A stretch of DNA of 64,000 nucleotides, taken from LMUY01 sp964242215. Lineage in GTDB: Bacteria > Pseudomonadota > Alphaproteobacteria > Acetobacterales > Acetobacteraceae. Made by a program: the position numbers and the translations under genes. Below, in pieces: positions 50,706-58,852 of the stretch (position 1 is its first letter; each line of letters starts with the position of its first letter). The notes under the pieces were generated by a model, which saw only the letters and a program-made list of their open reading frames with translations, searched no databases and had not been told where the DNA came from. The stretch covers positions 62,001-126,000 of the forward strand of contig CAXTCJ010000001.1 in the NCBI GenBank assembly GCA_964242215.1, given 5' to 3'.

Positions 50706-51149
50706 ATGGCGGCACGGCCGTGGGTCGTTTCGACCTTCGGCGCCGGGCTGCTGCTGGCAGGGTGCGTCCAAACGCCACCGATGGCCCTGGAACCAGGCGT
50801 AGTCCTGGCGGCGTCGCCGACGAACCAGGCCGGGGAGAACACGGATGCGGGCGCCGTCGCCGGGGTGGTGCTGGGCGCCGCCGCGGGTGGCGCGCTCGGG
50901 CGCGGCGCAGGGCGCGTGTTGGGCGCGGCGCTCGGTGGTGCTGTCGGCGGCGTAGCGGGCTCGGCCGCAGAAGGGGCGGCGCAACCGACGGATGGCGCCG
51001 CTTATACCGTGCGGCTGGCGAGCGGTCGCGTGCTCACGATCGTGCAGCATCTGCCAAGGGGCGACGTCATGCTATCGGCCGGCCAGCAGATCGTGGTGGA
51101 AACACGGGGGCGCACGCAGCGCGTCGTCGCGGCGTCGGCAGCCAGCTAG
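50706..51149 (+). CDS. Glycine-zipper outer-membrane lipoprotein (SlyB-like)
   Basis: 147 residues. The N-terminus FGAGLLLAGCVQTPP carries the lipobox LAGC. The middle AGAVAGVVLGAAAGGALGRGAGRVLGAALGGAVGGVAGSAAEG is a long glycine zipper, as in SlyB/Pcp/Omp lipoproteins that insert in the outer membrane. C-terminal beta domain YTVRLASGRVLTIVQ to ADGQQIVVETRG-like (AGQQIVVETRGRTQRV). Starts one base after the YajG-like gene. Confidence 0.82.
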   Translation: MAARPWVVSTFGAGLLLAGCVQTPPMALEPGVVLAASPTNQAGENTDAGAVAGVVLGAAAGGALGRGAGRVLGAALGGAVGGVAGSAAEGAAQPTDGAAYTVRLASGRVLTIVQHLPRGDVMLSAGQQIVVETRGRTQRVVAASAAS

Positions 51150-51173
51150 AGCGTTCGATACGTCGCCGCCCCG

Positions 51174-51833
51174 CTACGTGTTCTCGCCGAATGCCTTCGT
51201 TTTCAAATCCTTCAGTCGGTCCGCCCCGCCGGGCGTCTTCGGATCCAGTTCCAGCGCCCGCTGCCAGGCCTCGTAGGCGCCCTTGTAGTTCTTCTGCTGC
51301 TCGGCGATGCGGGATAAATCCTGCAGCGCGGCGAACTGGCGGGGTTCGTGGCTCAGCACCTCCGCGATATCACGCGTGGCACCGGCCGTGTCGCCCAATT
51401 GGGCGCGGGCCATGGCGCGGCCATGCCAGCCCTCCTGCAGGTCGGGCTGCAGGTCGAGCGCGGCATCGAAATCGTCCAACGCCTCGTTGGGCTGATTCTC
51501 GGTCAGCTCGTTGAACCCATGCAGCAGCAGCAGTTTGGTGGCGGGAGTGGCCTGGGCGAGCCATTGGCTTTGGATCGACCGTTCCACGGCACCGGCCGTC
51601 TGCTCGTCGGGGGCTATTTTCAGCAGGCCTAGGAGGCGGTCGAGAGTCTGCTCGCGGGTTGGCTGGGCGGGAGCCTGGGCGAAGGCGGGCGCGGCGAGGA
51701 GGAGGAGCGTGAAAACAATGCTCCCTCTCCCCTTGGGGGAGTGGGTTGGGCTGAGGGGTAGGCCACTACCCCGCCGACGCCACCCCTCCCCTAAGCCCTC
51801 CCCCAAGGGGAGGGGGACTTTCCTCGTGTTCAT
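51174..51833 (-). CDS. TPR-repeat protein with repeat-encoded insertion in its signal peptide
   Basis: 219 residues. ATG at 51833 overlaps the glcF stop as ATGA. The N-terminus MNTRK is followed by about 33 residues encoded by a family A repeat pair (PLPLGEGLGEG, PLSPTHSPKGRG) and then the hydrophobic core IVFTLLLLAAPAFAQA of a signal peptide. No in-frame ATG, GTG or TTG exists between the repeat and the core. The C-terminal half has TPR motifs (LLHGFNELTENQPNEALDDFDAAL, GWHGRAMARAQLGDTAGATRDI, YKGAYEAWQRALELDPKTPGG). If export still works, it does so with a stretched n-region. Position downstream of glcDEF suggests but does not prove a link. Confidence 0.72.
   Translation of the reverse strand: MNTRKVPLPLGEGLGEGWRRRGSGLPLSPTHSPKGRGSIVFTLLLLAAPAFAQAPAQPTREQTLDRLLGLLKIAPDEQTAGAVERSIQSQWLAQATPATKLLLLHGFNELTENQPNEALDDFDAALDLQPDLQEGWHGRAMARAQLGDTAGATRDIAEVLSHEPRQFAALQDLSRIAEQQKNYKGAYEAWQRALELDPKTPGGADRLKDLKTKAFGENT
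51720..51817. repeat. Family A repeat pair inside the TPR-protein coding sequence
   Basis: Left arm GCTCCCTCTCCCCTTGGGGG and inverted right arm CCCTCCCCCAAGGGGAGGGG. It lies in frame between codon 5 and the signal-peptide core. Translated in its open frame it has no stop. Confidence 0.88.
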
Positions 51834-53122
51834 GCTGGCACTGCCTCGGGGCGGGGGCCGCCGGCCATCCAGTCGAGCAGTTCCACCGTGTGCACCGTCG
51901 GCAAGCCGCCGCCGGCGAGTTGGGTCAGGCAGCCAATGTTGCCGGCGGCGATCAAGTCGGGGCTCGTGCGGCGAATGTTGTCCAGCTTGCGCTCCCGCAG
52001 GCGTCCAGCGATTTCGGGCTGCAACAGATTATAGGTACCCGCCGAGCCGCAACACAGATGCCCCTCGGCGACTTCGACAACCGTGAACCCGGCGTTGCGC
52101 AACAGGCCTTTCGGCTGAGTCACGATCTGTTGGCCATGCTGCAGCGAGCAGGCGGCGTGGTACGCCACCGTCAGCCCGGGCGGCTCGCGGGTCGGCATGT
52201 AGTTCACGCGGAACAGGAATTCCGACACGTCGGCCGCCAGACCAGACACACGTTCGGCCGCCTCCCGCTCCGGCTCGTTGCGGAACATGAAGCCGTAATC
52301 CTTCACCGTCGTGCCGCAGCCCGACGTGTTGACCAGGATCGCGTCCAGCCCCTCCCCGTCCGCCTCGGCGGTCCAGGCGGCGATGTTGGCGCGGGCAGAC
52401 GCCATCGCCGGGTCGTGCCGGCCCATGTGGTGGGTCAGCGCCCCGCAGCACCCGGCGGCTTGCGGCACCACCACGTCCCAGCCCATGCGGGTGAGCAGGC
52501 GTATGGTGGCGGCGTTGATGCTCGGGGCCAGCACCTGCTGCGCGCAGCCGGCCAGCAACGCCACCCGGCCTTTGCGCGCGCCCTCGGCCGGGTGCACGCC
52601 GGTCACCGACTGCCGCGGCGGCAAGCGGCTCGGGGCGAGGTCCAGCATGGCGCGCAGCCGCTCGCCCAGCACACCGGAGGGCACCAGGCCGCGAAACGGC
52701 TTGGCCAGCCGCGCCGCGACCATCGCCCAGCGCATCCGGTCCGGCCGGGGCAGGACACGGACGAGCAGGTCGCGCAGCAGCCGCTCGTGCCAGGGGCGAG
52801 TGTAGGTCTCCTCGATGTAGCGGCGGCCGTGGTCCACCAGGTGCATGTAGTTCACGCCCGAGGGGCAGGTGGTCATGCAGGACAGGCACGACAGGCAGCG
52901 GTCCACGTGCTTCACCACCTCGGCGGTGGCGGGGCGGCCGGATTCCAGCATGTCCTTCATCAGGTAGATGCGGCCGCGCGGGCTATCCAACTCGTCGCCC
53001 AGCAGCACGAAGGTCGGGCAGGTCGCGGTGCACATGCCGCAATGCACGCAGGTGCGGAGTACGCCGTTGGCGGTGGCGGTTTCGGGATCGCGCAGTTGCT
53101 CGGCGGTGAAATTGGTCTGCAA
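51830..53122 (-). CDS. glcF: Glycolate oxidase iron-sulfur subunit GlcF
   Basis: 430 residues from a TTG. Two 4Fe-4S ferredoxin motifs: Cys25, 28, 31, 35 (CVHCGMCTATCPTF) and Cys76, 79, 82, 86 (CLSCLSCMTTCPSG). The C-terminal half has the cysteine-rich CCG domains (AGCAQQVLAP, GCCGALTHHMG, AYHAACSLQHGQQ, CCGSAGTYNLLQ). It transfers electrons from the GlcD/GlcE flavin enzyme to the respiratory chain during oxidation of glycolate to glyoxylate. It lies 3 bases downstream of glcE. Confidence 0.95.
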   Translation of the reverse strand: MQTNFTAEQLRDPETATANGVLRTCVHCGMCTATCPTFVLLGDELDSPRGRIYLMKDMLESGRPATAEVVKHVDRCLSCLSCMTTCPSGVNYMHLVDHGRRYIEETYTRPWHERLLRDLLVRVLPRPDRMRWAMVAARLAKPFRGLVPSGVLGERLRAMLDLAPSRLPPRQSVTGVHPAEGARKGRVALLAGCAQQVLAPSINAATIRLLTRMGWDVVVPQAAGCCGALTHHMGRHDPAMASARANIAAWTAEADGEGLDAILVNTSGCGTTVKDYGFMFRNEPEREAAERVSGLAADVSEFLFRVNYMPTREPPGLTVAYHAACSLQHGQQIVTQPKGLLRNAGFTVVEVAEGHLCCGSAGTYNLLQPEIAGRLRERKLDNIRRTSPDLIAAGNIGCLTQLAGGGLPTVHTVELLDWMAGGPRPEAVPA

Positions 53123-53125
53123 AAA

Positions 53126-54397
53126 TCAGGCTCCCGCGGTGAGGCGGCCGGGGTTGAGGATGCCCGCCGGGTCCATGACCGCCTTCACGCGGCGGGTGAT
53201 CGCGGCCAAGGCGGCGGGTTCGGGGGGAATGACGTCCACGGCGGTGCGAAAGCCGTCGGGGCCGCGCATCAGTGTCCACGTGCCCCCGGCGGCGGCGGCG
53301 GCCCGGGTGACGGAGTCGTGGGCGGACGGGTCGCCGGCGAGCCAGACCAGGCCGCCGCCCCAGTCGAGGAACCCGGCGAGCCCGGTGGCGGCTAGGATGC
53401 CGGGGCCCGAGGATGGACGCACCGACACGCGCCAGATGGCGTCGCCGGGCTGGGGGGCGAGCGGCACGGCATCGCGCACGGCAAGCCAGGCGGAGCGGCT
53501 GGGCGTGTCGCCCAGCAGTTCGGCGTGGCCGAAGCGCTCCAGGTCCAGCACCAGGCGACCGGTGCGGTAGGCGACGCTGGCGGTGAACTCCTCGATGCGC
53601 AGCAGGGCAACGGACGCGGCGAATCCGACCAAGGCGGGCACCCGGGCGGCGGCCTCCCGCGGCAGCCAGGCGGCGGCGGAAACGCTGTAGGGGGAGCCGA
53701 GCCCGGCCGACAGGGCGGCCACCGCCTGAGTCGCGTCCAGCCCGGGCAGGACGAGCGTGCCCGTGCACTCCGGAGCGGGCAGGACTTTGAGAGTGATCTC
53801 GGTCATCACCCCCAATGTGCCGTGGCTGCCGGTCAGCAACTTGCAGAGGTCTAGGCCGGTGACGTTCTTCAGCACCCGGCCGCCGGAGTGGAAGATCGCC
53901 CCCGCACCGTCGACCGCGCGCACGCCCAGCACGTGGTCCCGCATTGCGCCCCAGGCGACCCGGCGTGGCCCGGACAGGTTAGTGGCGATGATGCCGCCGA
54001 TAGTCTGTTGGCCGGTGGTGCCGAGCACGCCGGAGAGGTCGGGCGGCTCGCCGATCAGATGCTGGCCGTTCTCGGCGAGCGCTGCCTCGATCTCGGCGAT
54101 TGGGGTGCCGGCGCGGGCGGAGATCACCAGTTCCTTAGGGGCGTAGAGGGTGATGCCCCGGAGGTTCTTGGTGGATACGGAGCGCGCCGCTTGCACGGGG
54201 CGGAGCATGCCACGCTTGGTGCCGGCGCCTTCGACCTCGAGCGGCTCTCGGGCGGCGTACGCGGCGGTGATTGTGGCAGCTATATCGTCTTCGGTGGCGG
54301 GATACCCCTCACCCCGGCCCTCTCCCTCAACGGGAGAGGGAGAAGAGATCGCCCTCTCCCCTTGAGGGAGAGGGTTGGGTGAGGGGTGTCCAAGCAC
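53126..54397 (-). CDS. glcE: Glycolate oxidase subunit GlcE with repeat-encoded N-terminus
   Basis: 423 residues. FAD-binding (PCMH-type) motifs: LEVEGAGTKRG, ITLYAPKELVISARAGTPIAEIE, GTTGQQTIGGIIATNLSGPRR and LLTGSHGTLGVMTEITLKVLP. The C-terminus PAGILNPGRL fits the family. The N-terminal about 31 residues (HPSPNPLPQGE, SPSPVEGEGRGEG) are translated from a family A repeat pair. No canonical start codon lies between the repeat and the FAD-binding core, so translation must begin upstream, at the GTG 54397 just after the glcD stop. It oxidises glycolate together with GlcD. Confidence 0.92.
   Translation of the reverse strand: MLGHPSPNPLPQGERAISSPSPVEGEGRGEGYPATEDDIAATITAAYAAREPLEVEGAGTKRGMLRPVQAARSVSTKNLRGITLYAPKELVISARAGTPIAEIEAALAENGQHLIGEPPDLSGVLGTTGQQTIGGIIATNLSGPRRVAWGAMRDHVLGVRAVDGAGAIFHSGGRVLKNVTGLDLCKLLTGSHGTLGVMTEITLKVLPAPECTGTLVLPGLDATQAVAALSAGLGSPYSVSAAAWLPREAAARVPALVGFAASVALLRIEEFTASVAYRTGRLVLDLERFGHAELLGDTPSRSAWLAVRDAVPLAPQPGDAIWRVSVRPSSGPGILAATGLAGFLDWGGGLVWLAGDPSAHDSVTRAAAAAGGTWTLMRGPDGFRTAVDVIPPEPAALAAITRRVKAVMDPAGILNPGRLTAGA
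54304..54388. repeat. Family A repeat pair at the glcE N-terminus
   Basis: Arms CCCTCTCCCTCAACGGGAGA and GCCCTCTCCCCTTGAGGGAG, in the arrangement opposite to the other pairs and only about 10 bases apart. Lies in frame in glcE. Confidence 0.88.
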
Positions 54398-54400
54398 GGT

Positions 54401-55828
54401 CTAAGCCGCAGCCTTCAGCGGAAACACCTTCGCTGGATTGAGCAGCCACTGCGGATCGAACGCCGATTTCAACTCGCGCTGACGCTCCAACTCGGGCTCG
54501 CTGAACTGCACGCCCATCAGGTCGCGCTTCTCCAAGCCGACGCCGTGCTCGCCGGTCAGGCACCCGCCAACCTCGACGCACAGCTTCAGGATGTCACCGC
54601 CGAACGCCTCGGCGCGATGGAAGCTGTCGGCGTCGTTGGCGTCAAACATGACCAGCGGGTGCAGATTGCCATCGCCCGCGTGGAAGATGTTGGCGACCTT
54701 CAGGCCGTATTGCTCGCTCATCTCGCCTATGCGGCGCAGCACCTCCGGCAGGCGGCTGGTGGGGATGGTGCCGTCCATGCACATGTAGTCAGGGCTGATC
54801 CGGCCGACGGCGCCGAACGCGCCCTTACGGCCCTTCCATATTGCCAGGCTCTCCTCCGCCGATTGCGACACGCGCATGCTGATCGGGTCGAACGGCTCGC
54901 ACAGCGCCTTGATGCGGTCCAGCAGGTCGTCCTGCTCGGCCACGCTGCCCTCGACCTCGATGATCAGCAGCGCCTCGGCATCCAGCGGGTAGCCGGCATG
55001 GGCGAACGCCTCGCAGGCGTGGATCGCCGGCTTGTCCATGAACTCCAGCGCCACCGGGATGATGCCGGAGCCGATGATCGCATCCACGCACTGTCCGGCC
55101 ACCTCGTTGGACCCGAACGCCACCAGCATGGCCCGCGCCCCCTCGGGGCCACGCAGGATGCGGACGACGATCTCGGTCACGATGACGAGCATGCCTTCGC
55201 TGCCGATCAGCAGGCCCATCCAGTCGTAGCCGGCGGCGTCCAGGTGCTCGCCGCCGAGGTGCAGGATCTCGCCATCGATGGTGACGGCGGTCAGGCCGAG
55301 CACGTTGTTGGCGGTCACACCGTATTTCAGGCAGTGCGCGCCCCCCGAGTTCATGCCGATATTGCCGCCGATCATGCAGGCGAGCTGCGATGACGGGTCC
55401 GGCGCGTAGAAGAAGCCGTCGCCCTGGACGGCCTGGGTGATGCCAATATTGGTCACGCCCGCCTGCACCGTGGCGCAACGGTCAGAATAGTCGATGTCGA
55501 GGATCCGGTTCATCCGCATCATGCCGACGACCACGGCGTCGGCCAGCGGCATTGCTCCGCCCGACAGGCTGGTGCCGGCGCCGCGCGGAATCACCCGCAC
55601 ACCCATGCTGTGGCACAGTTTAAGGACAGCCGCGACCTGCTCGGTCGTTTCGGGCAGAGCCACGGCGAGTGGAACCTGACGGTAGGCGGGCAGCCCGTCC
55701 GTCTCGTAGGGCTTTAGCCGGAGCGGTTCGCTGATGACGCCGCTATCGGGCAGGATAGCGCGCAGGCCGGCGACGATCTCGTCGCGCCGGGCGAGCACGT
55801 CGGCTTTCGGCTCGGGCAAAGCCAGCAT
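54401..55828 (-). CDS. glcD: Glycolate oxidase subunit GlcD
   Basis: 475 residues if started at the ATG 55828, which has GGAGG eight bases ahead. PCMH FAD domain: PRGAGTSLSGGAMPLADAVVVGMMRMNRIL and GGNIGMNSGGAHCLKYGV. The C-terminal NIFHAGDGNLHPLVMFD is the FAD-oxidase-C substrate-binding histidine region and GGCLTGEHGVGLEKRDLM the C-terminal motif. It is the catalytic flavin subunit for glycolate or D-lactate oxidation, opening the glcDEF-TPR operon. A GTG start at 55876 is possible. Confidence 0.95.
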   Translation of the reverse strand: MLALPEPKADVLARRDEIVAGLRAILPDSGVISEPLRLKPYETDGLPAYRQVPLAVALPETTEQVAAVLKLCHSMGVRVIPRGAGTSLSGGAMPLADAVVVGMMRMNRILDIDYSDRCATVQAGVTNIGITQAVQGDGFFYAPDPSSQLACMIGGNIGMNSGGAHCLKYGVTANNVLGLTAVTIDGEILHLGGEHLDAAGYDWMGLLIGSEGMLVIVTEIVVRILRGPEGARAMLVAFGSNEVAGQCVDAIIGSGIIPVALEFMDKPAIHACEAFAHAGYPLDAEALLIIEVEGSVAEQDDLLDRIKALCEPFDPISMRVSQSAEESLAIWKGRKGAFGAVGRISPDYMCMDGTIPTSRLPEVLRRIGEMSEQYGLKVANIFHAGDGNLHPLVMFDANDADSFHRAEAFGGDILKLCVEVGGCLTGEHGVGLEKRDLMGVQFSEPELERQRELKSAFDPQWLLNPAKVFPLKAAA

Positions 55829-55898
55829 CGCGAAGTCCTCCGGGGTCGTCTCGTTCCCCGGAACATGAGCGCTCACCCCATAGGGGGCAAGACAGGCC

Positions 55899-56024
55899 TC
55901 AGCCCTGACGGGCCTTCATGCGCGGGTTCTTCTTGTTGATGACGTAGACCCGGCCGTGGCGGCGCACCACGCGGCAGTTCTTGTCGCGCACCTTGGCCGA
56001 CTTCAGGCTGTTGCGGATCTTCAT
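55899..56024 (-). CDS. rpmJ: 50S ribosomal protein L36 (C- type)
   Basis: 41 residues, MKIRNSLKSAKVRDKNCRVV to NPRMKARQG, the alphaproteobacterial form. It has a single cysteine, so it lacks the zinc-binding CxxC...H set of the C+ type. It is separated from other ribosomal genes, as in most alphaproteobacteria. The ATG at 56024 is the native start. Upstream is non-coding. Confidence 0.95.
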   Translation of the reverse strand: MKIRNSLKSAKVRDKNCRVVRRHGRVYVINKKNPRMKARQG

Positions 56025-56172
56025 GGGTCTAACCTGGCAAAAAGCAAAAACGAGGGCACGACGCACCGAAGCCCGTGTGTCGCGGCGAGGGGGTGCGGAT
56101 ACCGGGGTGGCCATGGACTGTCAAGCAGCGCCTGCTATAATTGGATCGGAGTCGCAACCACTCCGTGCCGAA

Positions 56173-56601
56173 ATGGACCCTGCCATGCCCAGCATCACCG
56201 CGACTGCACGCCAGTTCTTCGACGCCTGTGAGACCGGCAAAGGCTGGGAGGGCTGCCAGCCGTTCTGTACGCCCGGCGCCACCTTCTCCGCCCAAAGCGA
56301 ACCGCTGGACGGAATCGACACACTGCAAGGCTATGCCGACTGGATGGCCGGCCTGTTCGCCGCCCTGCCCGGCGCGAGCTACGAGGTGAGGTCCTTCGCC
56401 ACCGACGAGAGCACGGCCAGCGTGTCGGCGTTCGCGGTGTTCTCCGGCACGCATACCGGCAGCGGGGGCCCGCAGCCACCGACCGGCAAGACCACCCATG
56501 CCGACTACGTCTACGTCATGTTCTTCGAAGGCGGCGTGATCCGGCACATGACCAAGATCTGGAATGCCGGCTGGACTATGAAGGAGCTCGGCTGGACCTA
56601 A
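56173..56601 (+). CDS. NTF2/SnoaL-like small protein
   Basis: 142 residues. TARQFFDACETGKGWEGCQPFCTPGATFSAQSEPLDG and DYVYVMFFEGGVIRHMTKIWNAGW fit the cone-shaped NTF2/SnoaL fold used by small cyclases and isomerases. No catalytic set can be assigned. The start at the first ATG (56173) or at 56185 is uncertain. Divergent from rpmJ. Confidence 0.75.
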   Translation: MDPAMPSITATARQFFDACETGKGWEGCQPFCTPGATFSAQSEPLDGIDTLQGYADWMAGLFAALPGASYEVRSFATDESTASVSAFAVFSGTHTGSGGPQPPTGKTTHADYVYVMFFEGGVIRHMTKIWNAGWTMKELGWT

Positions 56602-56657
56602 CCCGGCACCGGAGCCTGGGCATTGACGGCGCGCGTGCCGCAGCCGATAGCGCGCGC

Positions 56658-57050
56658 ATGAAGCGCAATACCGGGACGTGGATGGCCTTCCTGCTGGTCT
56701 GTTTCGCCGTTGTCGGCCTGATGGGCCTGTTCGCCAGCTACGCCGCCCCCCTGCCCTACGAACGCATGATGGCGCGCGACGCGGTGCTGGACCGGGCGCT
56801 GCAGACGGGCGACGACAAGGCGGCCCTGGAGGCGCTGCGAGACCCGTTGGACGACAGCGCCGCCACGGTGATCGACGGCACCGGCCCACTCGCCGGCCGG
56901 GTCGCCACGGCCCGCGCCGCGATGCACGACGCCATGCTCCACGAGGCGGCCGCGATCGGCAGCCGGCTGCGGCTGGAGCTGGCCGTGGTCACGGTGGTCG
57001 CGGCGGCTTTCGGGGCGGCGATGCTAGGAACGGCCGCCCGGGAGGGCTGA
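56658..57050 (+). CDS. Small membrane protein of unknown function
   Basis: 130 residues with two hydrophobic segments: WMAFLLVCFAVVGLMGLFASYAA near the N-terminus and LAVVTVVAAAFGAAMLGTA at the C-terminus, with an acidic, Ala-rich stretch between them. No known domain. Follows the NTF2-like gene after 56 bases. Confidence 0.65.
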   Translation: MKRNTGTWMAFLLVCFAVVGLMGLFASYAAPLPYERMMARDAVLDRALQTGDDKAALEALRDPLDDSAATVIDGTGPLAGRVATARAAMHDAMLHEAAAIGSRLRLELAVVTVVAAAFGAAMLGTAAREG

Positions 57051-57066
57051 GCGCAGATCTCGGGTC

Positions 57067-57504
57067 TCACGCATTTCGAACCATCGTCATCCATTGTCCG
57101 TCAGCCTCGCCAGGGCGGAAGCCGTATTGGGCGTAAAGCCCGTGAGCATCCGCCGTCGTCAAAGTCCAGTGCGTCACGGTTGCGAGTTCGGGGTGCGCCA
57201 GGATGGTTTCGACCAAGGCCTTACCCAGGCCAAGCCCACGCTTGGCGGGCTCGATGAACACGTCAGCGAGATGGGCGCGAAGGGTATAATCGGTCAGCAG
57301 CCGGGCGAAGCCGATCTGTGCGCCGTCGGGGGCATAGATGCCGAAGCACAGGCAATTTGCCGCACTACGCTCCGTCAGTGCACGTGGCCGGTCGACCGCC
57401 CAGTAGGCGCTTGATAGCGAGTTATGCACGAACTCCATGTCGAGGCGGGCGCGGTCATCGCTGATCACGTACCCACTCGGCAGGCTTACAGTGTGGACGA
57501 TCAT
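57067..57504 (-). CDS. GNAT family N-acetyltransferase
   Basis: 145 residues from MIVHTVSLPSGYVISDDRARLD. FGIYAPDGAQIGFARLLTDY and DVFIEPAKRGLGLGKALVETIL carry the acetyl-CoA-binding RGLGLGKAL loop. Target unknown. Convergent with the small membrane protein gene. Earlier in-frame starts add no recognisable sequence. Confidence 0.85.
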   Translation of the reverse strand: MIVHTVSLPSGYVISDDRARLDMEFVHNSLSSAYWAVDRPRALTERSAANCLCFGIYAPDGAQIGFARLLTDYTLRAHLADVFIEPAKRGLGLGKALVETILAHPELATVTHWTLTTADAHGLYAQYGFRPGEADGQWMTMVRNA

Positions 57505-57712
57505 AACTTCTGAGCCGCGACCACGAATCCAGCGTTCATCCAAGGTCCTCCTGATGATCTGACGCGTACGGCCACCGACGCAGGGTGAACCTTCGCAAGT
57601 GCCAGCGGCGGGTGTCTCGTACCCGGGGGCTGAAACCTGGCTTTGCGAGCGGCCAGGGAGCGTTGTGCCCTTGTGAGTCCGGGCAATCGCCGAGCGGGTC
57701 CAAACCAGGGCT

Positions 57713-58852
57713 TCACGCCAACAGCGCGTCCAACTCCGCCATCACCTCCGCCGTGTGCTGCCCGACCGTCGGTAGCCCACTGCGCTGCACCGGCCGCTCG
57801 CCATCGAAACTGAGCGGCAATGCCGGCAGCTTCGTCGTCTCGCCATTCGGCAACGTCACCGGCACCAAGCCGCCGGACGCGTTCAGGTGCGCGTCGTCGA
57901 ACAGTTCCACCGGCCGGGTGATCGGGGCGAACGGCAGGCCCAGGCGTTCGCATTTCTCCATCAGCGCCGAGCGGTCATATTGGCGCAGGGCTGCCGCCAC
58001 GATCGGCAGCACCCGCGCCCGTGCGCCTACGCGTTGCGGCTGGGTGAGCAACGCCGGGTCGGCGGCCAGTTCGGGGAGGTGGAACTCGGTGCAGAACAGG
58101 CGCCATTGGGTGTCGGTGACCACGCCGACGAACACCCGGCCGCCATCGGACGTGTCGAACAGATCGTAGATTGGCCACGCGACCTGGCGCACGCTCATCG
58201 GCGGGGCTTCCTGGCCCAGGATGGCGTACTGCGCCATGTGCTGGGCCATCAGCAGCACGTTGTTCTCGAACAAGCCCACCTGCACGTGGCGGCCGTGCCC
58301 CGTAACGTGGCGCTCCTGCACCGCGGCCAGGATGCCGATTGTGGCGAACATGCCGCCCATGATGTCGTTCACCGACGACCCGGCGCGCAGCGGCTGACCC
58401 GGCGGCCCCGTCATGTAGGCCAGGCCGCCCATCATCTGCACCACCTCGTCCAGCGCCACCCGGTGCTCGTACGGACCCGGCAGGAAACCCTTGAGCGAGG
58501 CGTAGATCAGCCGCGGGTTTTCCACCCGCAGCGCCTCGTATGACAGGCCGAGCTTGTCCAGCGCACCCGGCCGAAAGTTCTCCACCAGCGCGTCGGCGGT
58601 GTTCAGCAGGCGCTTCACGGCGGCTAGCCCCTCGCGGGACTTCATGTCCACCGCCATGGAGCGCTTGTTGCGGTTCATGATGGCGAAGAAGCCGGCCCCC
58701 GAGCCGCCCAGCCGCCTCGTGTTGTCGCCGTCGGGCGTGGGTTCGACCTTGATCACGTCCGCACCCAAATCGGCCAGCACCAGCCCGCAGGCCGGGCCCA
58801 TGACCATGTGGGTGAACTCGACGACCCGCAGGCCGGCTAACGGACCGCTCAT
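57713..58852 (-). CDS. CaiB/BaiF family CoA-transferase with Glu in place of the usual nucleophile Asp
   Basis: 379 residues. GLRVVEFTHMVMGPACGLVLADLGADVIKVEP and FAIMNRNKRSMAVDMKSREG mark family III CoA-transferases. The position usually held by the catalytic aspartate appears to carry Glu196 (VQVGLFENNVLLM). This variation occurs in some homologues (from memory), so activity is probable but should be tested. It transfers CoA between acids, perhaps on citramalyl- or HMG-type substrates. ATG overlaps the stop of the HMG-CoA-lyase gene, so the pair is coupled. Confidence 0.85.
   Translation of the reverse strand: MSGPLAGLRVVEFTHMVMGPACGLVLADLGADVIKVEPTPDGDNTRRLGGSGAGFFAIMNRNKRSMAVDMKSREGLAAVKRLLNTADALVENFRPGALDKLGLSYEALRVENPRLIYASLKGFLPGPYEHRVALDEVVQMMGGLAYMTGPPGQPLRAGSSVNDIMGGMFATIGILAAVQERHVTGHGRHVQVGLFENNVLLMAQHMAQYAILGQEAPPMSVRQVAWPIYDLFDTSDGGRVFVGVVTDTQWRLFCTEFHLPELAADPALLTQPQRVGARARVLPIVAAALRQYDRSALMEKCERLGLPFAPITRPVELFDDAHLNASGGLVPVTLPNGETTKLPALPLSFDGERPVQRSGLPTVGQHTAEVMAELDALLA

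Noticed and set aside
57505..57712. A possible small gene between the acetyltransferase and the CoA-transferase
   Set aside because: Frames through this gap have no RBS or motif and run into antisense shadow; nothing is supported here.
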